Origin: Actinomycetota bacterium
Lineage (GTDB): Bacteria; Actinomycetota; Actinomycetes; Nanopelagicales; Nanopelagicaceae
Length of the DNA: 64,000 nt
NCBI GenBank assembly: GCA_009698675.1
Contig: WLPT01000006.1
Location: 1-64,000, forward strand
Reading direction: 5' to 3'
The translations under genes were made by a program, and so were the position numbers. The notes below the pieces were generated by a model. That model did not search any database. It had not been told where the DNA came from and saw only the letters and a list, made by a program, of their open reading frames with translations. Numbering within the stretch: position 1 is the stretch's first letter; the number at the start of each line of letters is the position of its first letter. Shown here one piece after another: positions 17,362-29,195 of the stretch.

Positions 17362-18477
17362 TTACTTGTGGAGCTGTTCGACCGTTGAATCCCAGCCGGT
17401 GACCGACTCGGCGGCGCGAGGTGCCTTGCCAATGTATCTAGCCGAAGGGCGAATTAAGCGACCTGTGCGCTTTTGCTCAAGAATATGCGCAGACCAACCC
17501 GCGGTACGTGCAGCGGTAAACATCGACGTAAATAGATGCGACGGAACCTCTGCAAAATCCAAGATAATCGCTGCCCAGAACTCAACATTTGTTTCAAGAA
17601 CGCGATCTGGTTGACGCTCGCGTAGCTCTTTCAATGCAGCTTGCTCTAGCGCTTCAGCAACTGCATAGCGCGGAGCATTTAATTCTTTTGCAGTACGGCG
17701 AAGTGTACGTGCGCGTGGATCTTCGGCACGATAAACACGGTGACCAAATCCCATCAAGCGCTCTTTGCGATCGAGCAAACCTTTTACATATGCAGTTGCA
17801 TCTCCAGATTTTTCAACTTCGTCGATCATATGCAAGACACGTGATGGCGCACCTCCATGAAGTGGACCAGACATCGCACCAATTGCACCAGAAAGAGCTG
17901 CTGCAACATCGGCGCCCGTTGATGCAATCACGCGAGCGGTAAATGTTGAGGCGTTCATTCCATGTTCGGCGGCAGATACAAAATAGGCATCGATTGCACG
18001 CACGTGAAGTGGATCTGGCTCTCCGCGCCAACGGATCATCATGCGCTCTACAACGGTATGTGCCTTATCGATTTCCGACTCTGGAACTGGTGGTGCGGTT
18101 ACTCCACGAGCAGCTTGTGACAAATATGAAAGAACCATTACTGATGCGCGTGCAAGATTGCTACGCGCTTCGGCATCATCAATATCTAGAAGCGGCTTAA
18201 ATCCCCAAGCCGGTGCCAGCATTGAAATTGCTGCTTGAACATCGACGCGAACATCGCCTGAATGGACCGGCAATGGAAATTTCTCTGCATTTGGAAGTCC
18301 TGGATTGAACTCATCATCGACTAGTAAGCCCCATACATTTCCAAAAGAAACGCGACCGACCAACTCATCGATATCAACGCCACGATAGCGAAGCGCACTT
18401 CCCTCTTTATCGGGCTCGGCGATCTCAGATTCAAAAGCAATGACACCTTCAAGACCAGGCTTAAAATCTTCAGACAC
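17362..18477 (-). CDS. Citrate synthase
   Basis: 371 residues, the short actinobacterial type. Active-site blocks are visible: SGPLHGGAPSRVL (His), GFGHRVYRAEDPRA (His, Arg) and VLETNVEFWAAIIL (region of the catalytic Asp/Glu). It condenses acetyl-CoA with oxaloacetate in the TCA cycle; a 2-methylcitrate synthase role cannot be excluded by sequence alone. Single gene, divergent from pdxH. Confidence 0.9.
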   Translation of the reverse strand: MSEDFKPGLEGVIAFESEIAEPDKEGSALRYRGVDIDELVGRVSFGNVWGLLVDDEFNPGLPNAEKFPLPVHSGDVRVDVQAAISMLAPAWGFKPLLDIDDAEARSNLARASVMVLSYLSQAARGVTAPPVPESEIDKAHTVVERMMIRWRGEPDPLHVRAIDAYFVSAAEHGMNASTFTARVIASTGADVAAALSGAIGAMSGPLHGGAPSRVLHMIDEVEKSGDATAYVKGLLDRKERLMGFGHRVYRAEDPRARTLRRTAKELNAPRYAVAEALEQAALKELRERQPDRVLETNVEFWAAIILDFAEVPSHLFTSMFTAARTAGWSAHILEQKRTGRLIRPSARYIGKAPRAAESVTGWDSTVEQLHK

Positions 18478-18592
18478 TGTGAGCTCCTTTTATGGGTTTA
18501 ACACTGCCCTAATTCTGCACCTAGCCAAGGGGTGCTCGCGACCATTGCACTAAGGGGATGCACTCTTGGAGAAAGTGAGGTTCGATACACCT

Positions 18593-19258
18593 ATGAGTAA
18601 TCAGAGTTTTAATCGGGATGAAATCAGAGCGATGCGCCTTTCATATGGCCAGGCCGGGATTGGCGAGTTAGATGCCGACCCATTTGTAAGCTTTGCCGAT
18701 TGGTTGCGCCAAGCTCATGAGAACCCAATTATCGTCGAGGCAAATGCAATGGTGCTCTCGACCGTTGACTCTGAATTGAACATGAGCACACGTTCGGTTT
18801 TGCTGAAAGATATTTCGCAAGGCGGCTTTACGTTTTTTACCAACTACTCATCTCGCAAAGCCCATTCGATTGATGTGAATCCACAGGTAAGTGTTTTGTT
18901 TCCTTGGTATGCAATGGAGCGGCAGGTTTCAATTAGTGGATTGGCGCATAAAGTCAGTAGGGAAGAGTCACAGAGTTACTTTGCAACACGTCCTTGGGCA
19001 TCTCAAATTGGAGCATGGGCAAGTCATCAATCTGCTCCTTTGGCATCTCGCGCCGAGCTCGATCAGAGGTTTGATGGTGCAGCCGAGAAGTGGCCAGCGG
19101 GCAGTGTTGTTCCATGTCCTGCCCATTGGGGCGGATTTCGTATTACACCGCTCTCAATTGAATTCTGGCAGGGACGATACTCACGAATGCATGATCGAGT
19201 TCGCTATGAGCGCGATAACTCCACCTCTGATTGGGTGATAGGTCGCTACTACCCGTAA
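18593..19258 (+). CDS. pdxH: Pyridoxamine 5'-phosphate oxidase
   Basis: About 221 residues. I prefer the ATG at 18593 to the TTG at 18566, since MSNQSFNRDEIRAMRLSYGQ is a typical PdxH N-terminus. FMN-site blocks such as STRSVLLKDISQGGFTFFTNY and the C-terminal FRITPLSIEFWQGRYSRMHDR are diagnostic. It makes pyridoxal phosphate, the cofactor of SerC next door and of the several PLP enzymes in this window. Confidence 0.93.
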   Translation: MSNQSFNRDEIRAMRLSYGQAGIGELDADPFVSFADWLRQAHENPIIVEANAMVLSTVDSELNMSTRSVLLKDISQGGFTFFTNYSSRKAHSIDVNPQVSVLFPWYAMERQVSISGLAHKVSREESQSYFATRPWASQIGAWASHQSAPLASRAELDQRFDGAAEKWPAGSVVPCPAHWGGFRITPLSIEFWQGRYSRMHDRVRYERDNSTSDWVIGRYYP

Positions 19259-20386
<1,128 letters not shown>

Positions 20387-20389
20387 TTC

Positions 20390-21544
20390 ATGCCAAAGAG
20401 TTTTCGTCGCAACCGAACGTTCTGGGTTGTTGCCATACAGACTGCGATAGTTAACTTCTATCTCGGTGGTTTTGGGTCGGCACAATCTCTCTTGCGTGCC
20501 GATCAAGGAACTTCGTTAACAGTTGCAGGACTCCACGGCACAGCAATGGGAGTGGCAGCAATCCTTGCTGGTTATGCCAACCCGCATATCGCCCATCGTT
20601 TCGGGCGCGTACGTGCGGGCTGGATTGGACTCACGATTTTTTCTGCCGGTCTAACTCTCTTTGTTGTCTCACCACCTGTGTTTTTGACTTTACCAGCTAC
20701 ATTTATTACCGGCGTAGGAACTTCAATTGTCATTAATACAATGTTGACTTCACTGTCCCATCACTATGGCAAAGCTGCAGAGGTCGCAATTCCGCAAGCC
20801 AATGCAATCTCTTCAGTTGGCTTTGTTTCAGGAACCGCGCTCATCGGCACTATCGCAATCTTCTTTCCCCACTTATGGCGTGTTGGACTGTTGCTAGCTT
20901 TGCCCGTTGCAATCGCCGTATTTGTTTTCGGTCGCAATAAAGATGTTGATGAACATGTCCCAGATATTGAAGGACCGCAGGGCGGAAAGCTCTCTGGAGT
21001 TTTCTGGATCTCCTGGATCGGTTTTGTTGCGTGCATTTCGAGTGAGTTTGCCGTTTCTTTCTGGGCTGCAGCTCTACTGAAAGAGCGCGTTGGTTCAACC
21101 GCAGCGATTTCAACGGTAGCTATCGTTGCCCTCGGAACTGGCATGGCAATTGGCCGTTGGTACACGGCAGTTGTTTTGAAGAGCTTTAAATTGGATACAC
21201 AACTTCTGACAGTGATTGCAGTTCAATTCTTAGGCTTTGCCGCTTTTTGGCTTTCTCACTCAATGCTCATCAGCTTAATCTCGTTATTTATTATCGGTGT
21301 GGGTGTCTCGATTCAGTTTGCCCTTGCCTCAATTCGACTGATCGCCTTTAGTGACGGGCGTCCCGATCTTGCAATCGGGCGAACTTCATTGGGTGCTGGT
21401 ATCGCTATCGCTGCCGCGCCATTCCTTCTAGGCGTGCTTGGTGATAGTTTTGGAATATCTCGTGCATATATTATGGTGCCGATTTTAATTCTAATTGCCT
21501 TTGCTATTGTAAAATTCGTTCCATCGCACGCTATGAAAAGTTGA
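20390..21544 (+). CDS. MFS transporter
   Basis: 384 residues with about 12 hydrophobic helices. A loop with HRFGRVRAGW follows helix 2, as in the major facilitator superfamily. It begins 3 bp after serC, suggesting cotranscription, but nothing in the sequence identifies the substrate; efflux of an amino acid or drug would fit the fold. Confidence 0.82.
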   Translation: MPKSFRRNRTFWVVAIQTAIVNFYLGGFGSAQSLLRADQGTSLTVAGLHGTAMGVAAILAGYANPHIAHRFGRVRAGWIGLTIFSAGLTLFVVSPPVFLTLPATFITGVGTSIVINTMLTSLSHHYGKAAEVAIPQANAISSVGFVSGTALIGTIAIFFPHLWRVGLLLALPVAIAVFVFGRNKDVDEHVPDIEGPQGGKLSGVFWISWIGFVACISSEFAVSFWAAALLKERVGSTAAISTVAIVALGTGMAIGRWYTAVVLKSFKLDTQLLTVIAVQFLGFAAFWLSHSMLISLISLFIIGVGVSIQFALASIRLIAFSDGRPDLAIGRTSLGAGIAIAAAPFLLGVLGDSFGISRAYIMVPILILIAFAIVKFVPSHAMKS

Positions 21545-21548
21545 GGCT

Positions 21549-21629
21549 ATGAACTACAAAACGCGCAGAACTATCACGTTGATAGCACTTTTTGGATTAG
21601 TTATTCTGATTGCCCTGAGCGGGCTTTAG
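21549..21629 (+). CDS. Possible 26-aa membrane peptide
   Basis: ATG at 21549 with GAGG just upstream encodes MNYKTRRTITLIALFGLVILIALSGL, a basic N-terminus plus one hydrophobic helix. It begins 4 nt after the MFS stop and overlaps the 3' end of the convergent MFS gene by 33 bp. It is too short for the ORF track. The one-helix pattern and position support translation, but chance cannot be excluded. Confidence 0.4.
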   Translation: MNYKTRRTITLIALFGLVILIALSGL

Positions 21630-22871
21630 GACTGCATTCACACTTACATCGACAGGAACTTCAAGTCGATGGCGGTATTTAAGCCAAATAATTAACGTCG
21701 CGAACAACGTAATAGATCCACATCCGGCGATAGTTGCGCGGATGCCGATGATCTCCGAGAGTACCCCGATTAAAGGTGAGCCAACGGGAGTTCCTCCCAT
21801 GAAGATAAATAGGTAGATCCCCATGACGCGTCCGCGAATAACTGGGTCGGTGTTTACCTGCACGATTGAGTTCGCCATAATCATCGTTGTTAAGGCGGAA
21901 ACTCCGCAGATAGGTAGAAAGAGAGCGTAAGCCGTGTAATTAGGCATTCCTGAAAGGATTATGACGGCGGTCGAAAAAATCGCTCCAGCTAAAATAACAA
22001 AGCGGGTTTGCCGGAAGCGCTCTAACCGAGCCGAAGCGATAGCACCCGAGAATGATCCGATTGCAACGTAAGTGCCTAATAAACCAAACGAAGCAGGACC
22101 CTTACCGAACTCCTTTGTAGCCATCAGAGCGTTGAAGACTTGAAAATTTAAACCAAAGGTTCCAAGGAAGAAAACCATGAGCATGACCACATAAATATCT
22201 GGTCGTTTTAGCGTATAGCGCAGGCCCTCTCTAACACTGGTCTTACTCGGTGAACGCTCTTGATGGAAAAACTCTTGCTCTCTTAAATTGAGCATTGCAA
22301 TGATTGCAAATATGTATGAAAAACCATTAACTAGAAACGATGGCCCAGTTCCAAAGGCTGCGACAAGCCCACCTGAGATAGCGGGCCCAATTAAGCGGCC
22401 AGCGTTAAAATTAGCTGAATTAAGGCTCACAGCATTTGGTAAATCATCATTGCCCACGATCTCAGCGGCAAATGCCTGCCGAACTGGAGCATCGATCGCA
22501 GTTGATATTCCGAGGACTCCTGCAAGTGCAAAGACGTGCCATAAAGCGATGTGATGCGACATCACTAACGTTCCCAAAGTGATTGCAGCAAACGCTCCGA
22601 GAATGTTGGTAGCGATGAGAAGTTTACGTTTATCGAAGCGATCGGCCAAAGCCCCACCATGAAGTGAAAAGAATAAGACAGGTGTGAATTGAATCGCCGT
22701 TACAAGTCCTAAGTAGGTGCCGCTGTGTGTAAGTTCCAGAACAAGCCAATCCTGTGCAACTCGTTGAGCCCAACTACCAACATTTGAAATTGTGGTCGCA
22801 GGAAAGAGAATTCGGTAATTTCGGTGACGAAATGAACGCCAATTACCATCGGCTTTTATGGAGATTCGCAT
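21597..22871 (-). CDS. MFS transporter (EntS/enterobactin-exporter-like branch)
   Basis: 424 residues with 12 predicted helices. FRHRNYRILFPATTISNVGSW and ALADRFDKRKLL match the MFS_3/EntS-type exporters common in Actinobacteria. Substrate unknown. The start codon is only 12 bp from the divergent DUF2530 gene, so the promoters overlap the two coding ends. Confidence 0.83.
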   Translation of the reverse strand: MRISIKADGNWRSFRHRNYRILFPATTISNVGSWAQRVAQDWLVLELTHSGTYLGLVTAIQFTPVLFFSLHGGALADRFDKRKLLIATNILGAFAAITLGTLVMSHHIALWHVFALAGVLGISTAIDAPVRQAFAAEIVGNDDLPNAVSLNSANFNAGRLIGPAISGGLVAAFGTGPSFLVNGFSYIFAIIAMLNLREQEFFHQERSPSKTSVREGLRYTLKRPDIYVVMLMVFFLGTFGLNFQVFNALMATKEFGKGPASFGLLGTYVAIGSFSGAIASARLERFRQTRFVILAGAIFSTAVIILSGMPNYTAYALFLPICGVSALTTMIMANSIVQVNTDPVIRGRVMGIYLFIFMGGTPVGSPLIGVLSEIIGIRATIAGCGSITLFATLIIWLKYRHRLEVPVDVSVNAVLKPAQGNQNN

Positions 22872-22883
22872 TACTCTTCTCTC

Positions 22884-23072
22884 ATGGAATCAAATATACG
22901 TTCAGTCGTAACACTAGTAGCAATTGGAACGATCTGCTGGTTAGTCGCTGGCGTAGTTGCACTTGCCATGAATGCCGACGCAAAGATTATTTGGACGTGC
23001 ATCTTTGGAGCTATTTTTGGTGTGCTTGGAATTCGATACTCAATTCGTCGCGCACGACGTAGTGGTATTTAA
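22884..23072 (+). CDS. DUF2530 small membrane protein
   Basis: 62 residues with two hydrophobic helices (about 8-30 and 33-50) and a basic RRARR tail. The pattern GTICWLVAGVVAL ... IWTCIFGAIFGVLGIRYS matches the actinobacterial family DUF2530, whose function is not known. It is convergent with the cold-shock gene (4-bp overlap), a neighbour in other actinobacteria as far as I recall. Confidence 0.75.
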   Translation: MESNIRSVVTLVAIGTICWLVAGVVALAMNADAKIIWTCIFGAIFGVLGIRYSIRRARRSGI

Positions 23073-23452
23073 GCCTCTAGTTGTGAGGCAATTCCGCGCA
23101 GAACTCGACCCAAACGCTCGGCCTCAGGTCCTGCTGGGTGACGTCCGTGACGTAGCCCATTTCCAACTCGATCTAAAATCTTAATTGTGTCCTCAATCAT
23201 TGCAGCTAAATCATCTGGATTAACTCGAGAGTTTTCAGCTAGCGATGGAGGCGCATCGACGATATGAACTGACATCGCCTGAGGTCCTTTGCGACTATCG
23301 GCGACACTGAACTCCAGTTTGGTTCCAGGCTTCACGGTTGTGATGCCTTCAGGAAGAGATGAAGCAGCTAGATAAACATCTTCGCCCTCATCGTTTGCGA
23401 TAAAGCCAAAACCTTTTTCTAATGAGAACCATTTAACGCGGCCTGTAGGCAT
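23069..23452 (-). CDS. Cold-shock domain protein with C-terminal extension
   Basis: 127 residues. Residues 1-66 are a cold-shock domain with the RNA-binding motif KGFGFI and start MPTGRVKWFSLEKG. A second half (about 67-127) is a helical tail typical of the longer actinobacterial form, not of the 67-aa CspA. It probably binds single-stranded RNA or DNA. It lies downstream of DUF3027, as commonly seen in this phylum. Confidence 0.87.
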   Translation of the reverse strand: MPTGRVKWFSLEKGFGFIANDEGEDVYLAASSLPEGITTVKPGTKLEFSVADSRKGPQAMSVHIVDAPPSLAENSRVNPDDLAAMIEDTIKILDRVGNGLRHGRHPAGPEAERLGRVLRGIASQLEA

Positions 23453-23511
23453 GGGGATGACTCCTTAAGGTTTTTAAAGTTCATGTGTAGCCGCCGGTTG
23501 CGGTCAGGTGA

Positions 23512-24246
23512 TTAGTTTAACAGAGGTGCTGCGAAGGTCGCTTCAGAGTGCGCACCGCAGCCATGATCGACCGAAACTACGCGTGCATCTTCTGGTGAAA
23601 TCGCATTCGCACACACGCCGAAAGTTGAGCGTAGTGAGCCGGCAATTTGAATGAAGAAACCGCATGAATGACATGGCTTGGGAGCAGATTCGGCCATTGG
23701 GGATTTTGGACCACGATCTCCTTCATACCAACGCTTGGCAGCCTGATCGCGACCTTCGATAGACATCACGCGCGCACGACCGAAACCAAGCTCTATCGCC
23801 ATCGCAGTATCTAAATCTTCATCGGCAGGTAGTGCTTCTGCACCTGTTACTAAACGTGTGTCATCTAGTGAACTTGGAACGATGTCACCAACGCCGACGT
23901 CGCCAGGCTGAATACGATCGCGATATGGAATCCAGTCTGGAGCGATAAGAGCATCTGGGCCTGGAAGAACTACTACATCGCAAATTGTTGGCTGCGCATC
24001 GGCATCAACTTTTGCAACGGTAACGCACCAGCGCCAACCTTTATATCCTGCTAACTTGGCTTCAAATAAATATGTAGCAACACGATCTTCATCATCGAAC
24101 TCAACTGAAACAAAACTTCCTATCTCAGATGCGCCGTGAAGTTCATCGATTATTGCATTTCGGGCAAGGTCAGATGCATCAAATGGATTTTCTCCACTCG
24201 ATCTCTCTTCTTTAGATGCTCTCTTGAGGAGCGACTTCTTTGCCAT
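23512..24246 (-). CDS. DUF3027 family protein
   Basis: 244 residues. The core YKGWRWCVTVAKVD ... VLPGPDALIAPDWIPYRDRI is characteristic of DUF3027, an actinobacterial family of unknown role. A C-terminal CHSCGFF and two further cysteines (GVCAN, HGCGAH) could bind a metal. It is cytoplasmic and sits between groEL and the cold-shock gene on the same strand. Confidence 0.83.
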   Translation of the reverse strand: MAKKSLLKRASKEERSSGENPFDASDLARNAIIDELHGASEIGSFVSVEFDDEDRVATYLFEAKLAGYKGWRWCVTVAKVDADAQPTICDVVVLPGPDALIAPDWIPYRDRIQPGDVGVGDIVPSSLDDTRLVTGAEALPADEDLDTAMAIELGFGRARVMSIEGRDQAAKRWYEGDRGPKSPMAESAPKPCHSCGFFIQIAGSLRSTFGVCANAISPEDARVVSVDHGCGAHSEATFAAPLLN

Positions 24247-24260
24247 GAGATAAGGATAAA

Positions 24261-24301
24261 GCAGAACGCCGCCCCCCTGTTAATCGGGAGCGGCGTTCTG
24301 C
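24261..24301 (-). terminator. Rho-independent terminator of groEL
   Basis: GCAGAACGCCGC and GCGGCGTTCTGC form a 12-bp perfect stem, with further GC pairs toward the loop. It lies 15 nt past the groEL stop and directly before the DUF3027 start, separating the two transcripts. Confidence 0.85.
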
Positions 24302-24315
24302 ACTACGACTGGGCT

Positions 24316-25944
<1,629 letters not shown>

Positions 25945-25973
25945 TCACTTTCCTTGTAATTTAAGTGGGGGCT

Positions 25974-26000
25974 TTATCACTCGCACCCCGAGAGTGCTAA
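25974..26000 (-). promoter_or_regulatory. CIRCE operator (HrcA site) upstream of groEL
   Basis: On the minus strand TTAGCACTC, a 9-nt spacer, then GAGTGATAA. This matches the CIRCE consensus TTAGCACTC-N9-GAGTGCTAA with one change. It ends about 38 nt before the groEL start. HrcA repressor binding here would be relieved by heat shock. Confidence 0.92.
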
Positions 26001-26046
26001 CGCCAAATCTACGGGAGGTACTCCAAGGACGCAAAACGAGATGGGG

Positions 26047-26310
26047 TTAGCGGGCGATACGGGTCGACATGCGGGCCTCGCGCAGGCGGCGAAGGCGTTT
26101 TACCAGCATTGGGGCGGCCATTAGGGCATCGTCCCGGTCGATCAAATCATTGAGGAGTTGGTAGTAACGGGCTGCGGTTAGGTCAAAGAGCTCTTTAATC
26201 GCACTCTCTTTTGCTCCTGCATATCGCCACCAGCTGCCCTCAAAATCAAGGATGCGGCTCTCTAAATCACTTAACCCGCTCTTTAGTGTTGGCTCTTCTT
26301 GTGCAGACAT
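26047..26310 (-). CDS. DUF3263 family protein
   Basis: 87 residues. [42 protein letters not shown] is the DUF3263 signature, an actinobacterial family of small helical proteins resembling a helix-turn-helix. The function is unknown; DNA binding is possible. It stands alone upstream of groEL on the same strand. Confidence 0.8.
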   Translation of the reverse strand: MSAQEEPTLKSGLSDLESRILDFEGSWWRYAGAKESAIKELFDLTAARYYQLLNDLIDRDDALMAAPMLVKRLRRLREARMSTRIAR

Positions 26311-26349
26311 GATGGCAATCGTATCGGGGCATGCGTAAAAGTGTGGGAT

Positions 26350-27696
26350 TTACAGCCTGCTTAAAATCAACTCTATGTCGCTGACTTTTGTCCAAGGATT
26401 AACAATTGCAAATCTGAGTATCGCTTGACCATGGTGAGATGAGGGAGGAATAAATCCTACTTGATCGGCGAGTAATAAATCAGACCACTCTTGATAATCC
26501 TTTGCCACCCAACCTTTTCGAGTAAAGGCCACAATCGAAAGTTCTGGTTCACAGATAAGTTCAAGATTTGGATGCAATCGAACTAGTTCAGCGGCGGCTT
26601 GTGCAACTGAAATCGTGTGCTCCATTGCATCGGTATACGCATCGGTTCCATAAGCTGCTAGTGAAAACCAAAATGGCAGACCACGCGTGCGACGGGTTAA
26701 TTGAATTGCGTAATCTGAAGGCGACCATGCTCCATCTTTTAACGTATCTAAATACGATGCGTGCTGTGAATGAACTGCTCGTGCAAGTTCGGGCTCACGA
26801 TAGATAAGTGCGCAGGCATCATATGGCGCAAATAGCCACTTATGAGGGTCGACGATAAATGAATCTGCAGATTCGATTCCATCAAAATGCGAGCGCACTG
26901 ACGGTGCACATAAAGCTGCGAGCCCATAGGCACCATCGACATGAAACCAAATATCACGATCGTGTGCAGCGGTGCTAAGCCCCTTTAGATCATCGATGAT
27001 TCCTAAGTTGGTAGTTCCAGAAGTGGCGACAACTACAAAAACTCGTGTGGAAGTTGTCGCATGAAGTTCATCAATTGCTAAGGCAACGGCCTGGCCCATT
27101 AACTTCCCATTAGCGGCAACTGGCACTTTAAGTACGTCGACATCCATGACATTTGCGGCGGTAACAATCGAGGAGTGCGCCTCTTGGCTACACGCAATAA
27201 CCCAACGCGTTGTATCGGGATACTTTTTACGGGCCTGTGCTCGGGCCACAACTAAAGCCGAGAGATTTCCAATAGTGCCGCCTTGAACAAAGACTCCACC
27301 TGCACTTTGTGGCATTCCAGCTATATCCGAAAGCCAGCGCAGCGCTTGGTTTTCGGCAAAGACTGCGCCGGCGCCCTCTTGCCATGAGCCGCCATATAGT
27401 GCGCTGGCACCCACAACTAAATCAAAAAGGTTTGCATACTCACTCGGCGCCGATGGAATAAATGCCAAGTTGCGTGGGTGGTCGGTTGAAATACATGCCT
27501 TAGCTAAAACGCTTGTGAAGACTTCTAACGCTTGTTTTCCACCTAAACCACGTGCAGTAATCGTATTTCCAACTTCGCTGTATAGATCTTGCGCACTTCG
27601 TGGTCCATCCAGTGGTGGATCATTTTTTAATCGGTCGAGACTGTACGCCAAGACCTCTTGGGCAAGGGCCTCAACTTCGGCCGTGAACTCATGCAT
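26350..27696 (-). CDS. PLP-dependent group II amino acid decarboxylase
   Basis: About 448 residues from the ATG at 27696, which has AAAGG upstream; the track ORF adds 30 residues read through the neighbour. Group II motifs are present: WFHVDGAYG (PLP Asp) and VDPHKWLFAPYD (PLP Lys). The family includes glutamate, aromatic amino acid and diaminobutyrate decarboxylases; the sequence alone does not settle the substrate. It overlaps the end of the upstream DUF2867 gene by 8 bp. Confidence 0.83.
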   Translation of the reverse strand: MHEFTAEVEALAQEVLAYSLDRLKNDPPLDGPRSAQDLYSEVGNTITARGLGGKQALEVFTSVLAKACISTDHPRNLAFIPSAPSEYANLFDLVVGASALYGGSWQEGAGAVFAENQALRWLSDIAGMPQSAGGVFVQGGTIGNLSALVVARAQARKKYPDTTRWVIACSQEAHSSIVTAANVMDVDVLKVPVAANGKLMGQAVALAIDELHATTSTRVFVVVATSGTTNLGIIDDLKGLSTAAHDRDIWFHVDGAYGLAALCAPSVRSHFDGIESADSFIVDPHKWLFAPYDACALIYREPELARAVHSQHASYLDTLKDGAWSPSDYAIQLTRRTRGLPFWFSLAAYGTDAYTDAMEHTISVAQAAAELVRLHPNLELICEPELSIVAFTRKGWVAKDYQEWSDLLLADQVGFIPPSSHHGQAILRFAIVNPWTKVSDIELILSRL

Positions 27697-29158
27697 CTTT
27701 GCCCGCCCTTTTAATAATATTTCGAAGCATAGTTGGGAAAACAAATAGATGGAATGGAGAAACGGCATACCAATAAAGCTGCCCACCTAAGCCACGCGGA
27801 TTGAATGTTGCCTCTTGAACAATTTTTGTCTTTCCATCTTCTGACGTGACTGTGAACTCCAGCCATGCTTTACCAGGCAAAACCATCTCGGCATAAAGTT
27901 TTAATCTGTGGCCTTGCTCTAACTCTTCAACTCTCCAAAAATCTAAACTCTCTCCCACGCGTAAATAATCTGGATCACGACGTCCACGACGCAGACCCAC
28001 GCCACCTACGAATCGATCTAAAACTCCACGACCCCACCAGAGAAAATCAGAGCCAAACCAACCATGCTCTCCACCGATGCCTTCAATCTGTCGCCAGATT
28101 TTCTCAACGCTAAGAGGTGTTGTGGCCTCTCTGCGATCACGTAAAACCGCTTCACCCGCCCACGATGGATCACCTTGAGCTTTCTGCCAAGGCGCCGTTG
28201 GAGAGGTTGCATCCGACCATCGGGTTTCAACTCGGCGATCGGTAATTGTAGATAGCGCCAAATTAATTGCAGTTGCAACGTCGGTTAAACCCTCTGGTGG
28301 TGGTGCAATCACAGCATCAATACTCTTTGCTGGATCTGCAACGACTTCACTTATGAGTGAACCAACAAGGGGTCTGGCAAGTGCGGTAGGTACTGGTGTT
28401 ACTAAACCAATCCATAAACTAGAAAGACCCGGCGTTAAAACTGGGACCTTAATAATCCAACGCTTTTTCAGCCCTGATAGCTTTGCAAACTTTTGCATCA
28501 TCTCGGCATAGGTCAGTACTTCAGGTCCACCGATATCAAAGACTCTGCCAACGGGTGTGGCTATTCTTGCGGCGCCAGATAAGTAATAGAGGACATCGCG
28601 GATCGCTATTGGATGAGTCCGATTCATTACCCATTTAGGTGTAGTCATTATTGGAAGCCGGTGCGTTAAATGTCGCAACATTTCAAAGCTAGCCGAACCA
28701 GAGCCGATAATAATTCCAGCCCTTAACTCCATGACTGGTACTGATGTACTGGCTAACTCCGCACCTGTGCGAGCGCGCGAGGCTAAGTGCTTACTAATAT
28801 TTATATCGTTTGCAATTCCGCCCAAATAGACAATCTGTGATGCTCCAGCGGCCTCTGCAGCTTGCGCAAAATTGCGCGCCATCTCGGCCTCAATCTCATG
28901 AAAGTTAGGTCCTAAATTAATAGAGTGAAGTAAGTAATAAGCGGTATGGACTCCTGCTAACGCCGCATCCAAATCTCCTCGATTATCGGCACTGCCTTCA
29001 CTAATCTCAACATCTGATGCCCAAGGCTGCCCCTTTACCTTATTGCGATCGCGCACGAGAATTCGGACATCGAATTTTTCATCAACTAAGGTGCGAACTA
29101 ACCGGCCGCCTACGTAGCCTGATGCTCCTGTTACTAAAATCTTTCGTGGTGCGTTCAT
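27689..29158 (-). CDS. NAD(P)-binding epimerase-like protein fused to DUF2867
   Basis: 489 residues. Residues 1-290 are an atypical SDR/NmrA-like Rossmann domain (ILVTGASGYVGGRLVRTL, AYYLLHSI). Residues 300-485 match DUF2867, a START/SRPBCC-like region. The fused form is common in Actinobacteria and plants' relatives; its substrate is not established. The divergent alpha/beta-hydrolase starts 37 bp away. Confidence 0.82.
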   Translation of the reverse strand: MNAPRKILVTGASGYVGGRLVRTLVDEKFDVRILVRDRNKVKGQPWASDVEISEGSADNRGDLDAALAGVHTAYYLLHSINLGPNFHEIEAEMARNFAQAAEAAGASQIVYLGGIANDINISKHLASRARTGAELASTSVPVMELRAGIIIGSGSASFEMLRHLTHRLPIMTTPKWVMNRTHPIAIRDVLYYLSGAARIATPVGRVFDIGGPEVLTYAEMMQKFAKLSGLKKRWIIKVPVLTPGLSSLWIGLVTPVPTALARPLVGSLISEVVADPAKSIDAVIAPPPEGLTDVATAINLALSTITDRRVETRWSDATSPTAPWQKAQGDPSWAGEAVLRDRREATTPLSVEKIWRQIEGIGGEHGWFGSDFLWWGRGVLDRFVGGVGLRRGRRDPDYLRVGESLDFWRVEELEQGHRLKLYAEMVLPGKAWLEFTVTSEDGKTKIVQEATFNPRGLGGQLYWYAVSPFHLFVFPTMLRNIIKRAGKDA

Positions 29159-29195
29159 ATCTGAGAGCCTAACTTAGGCACGCTACTCTTGCGCA

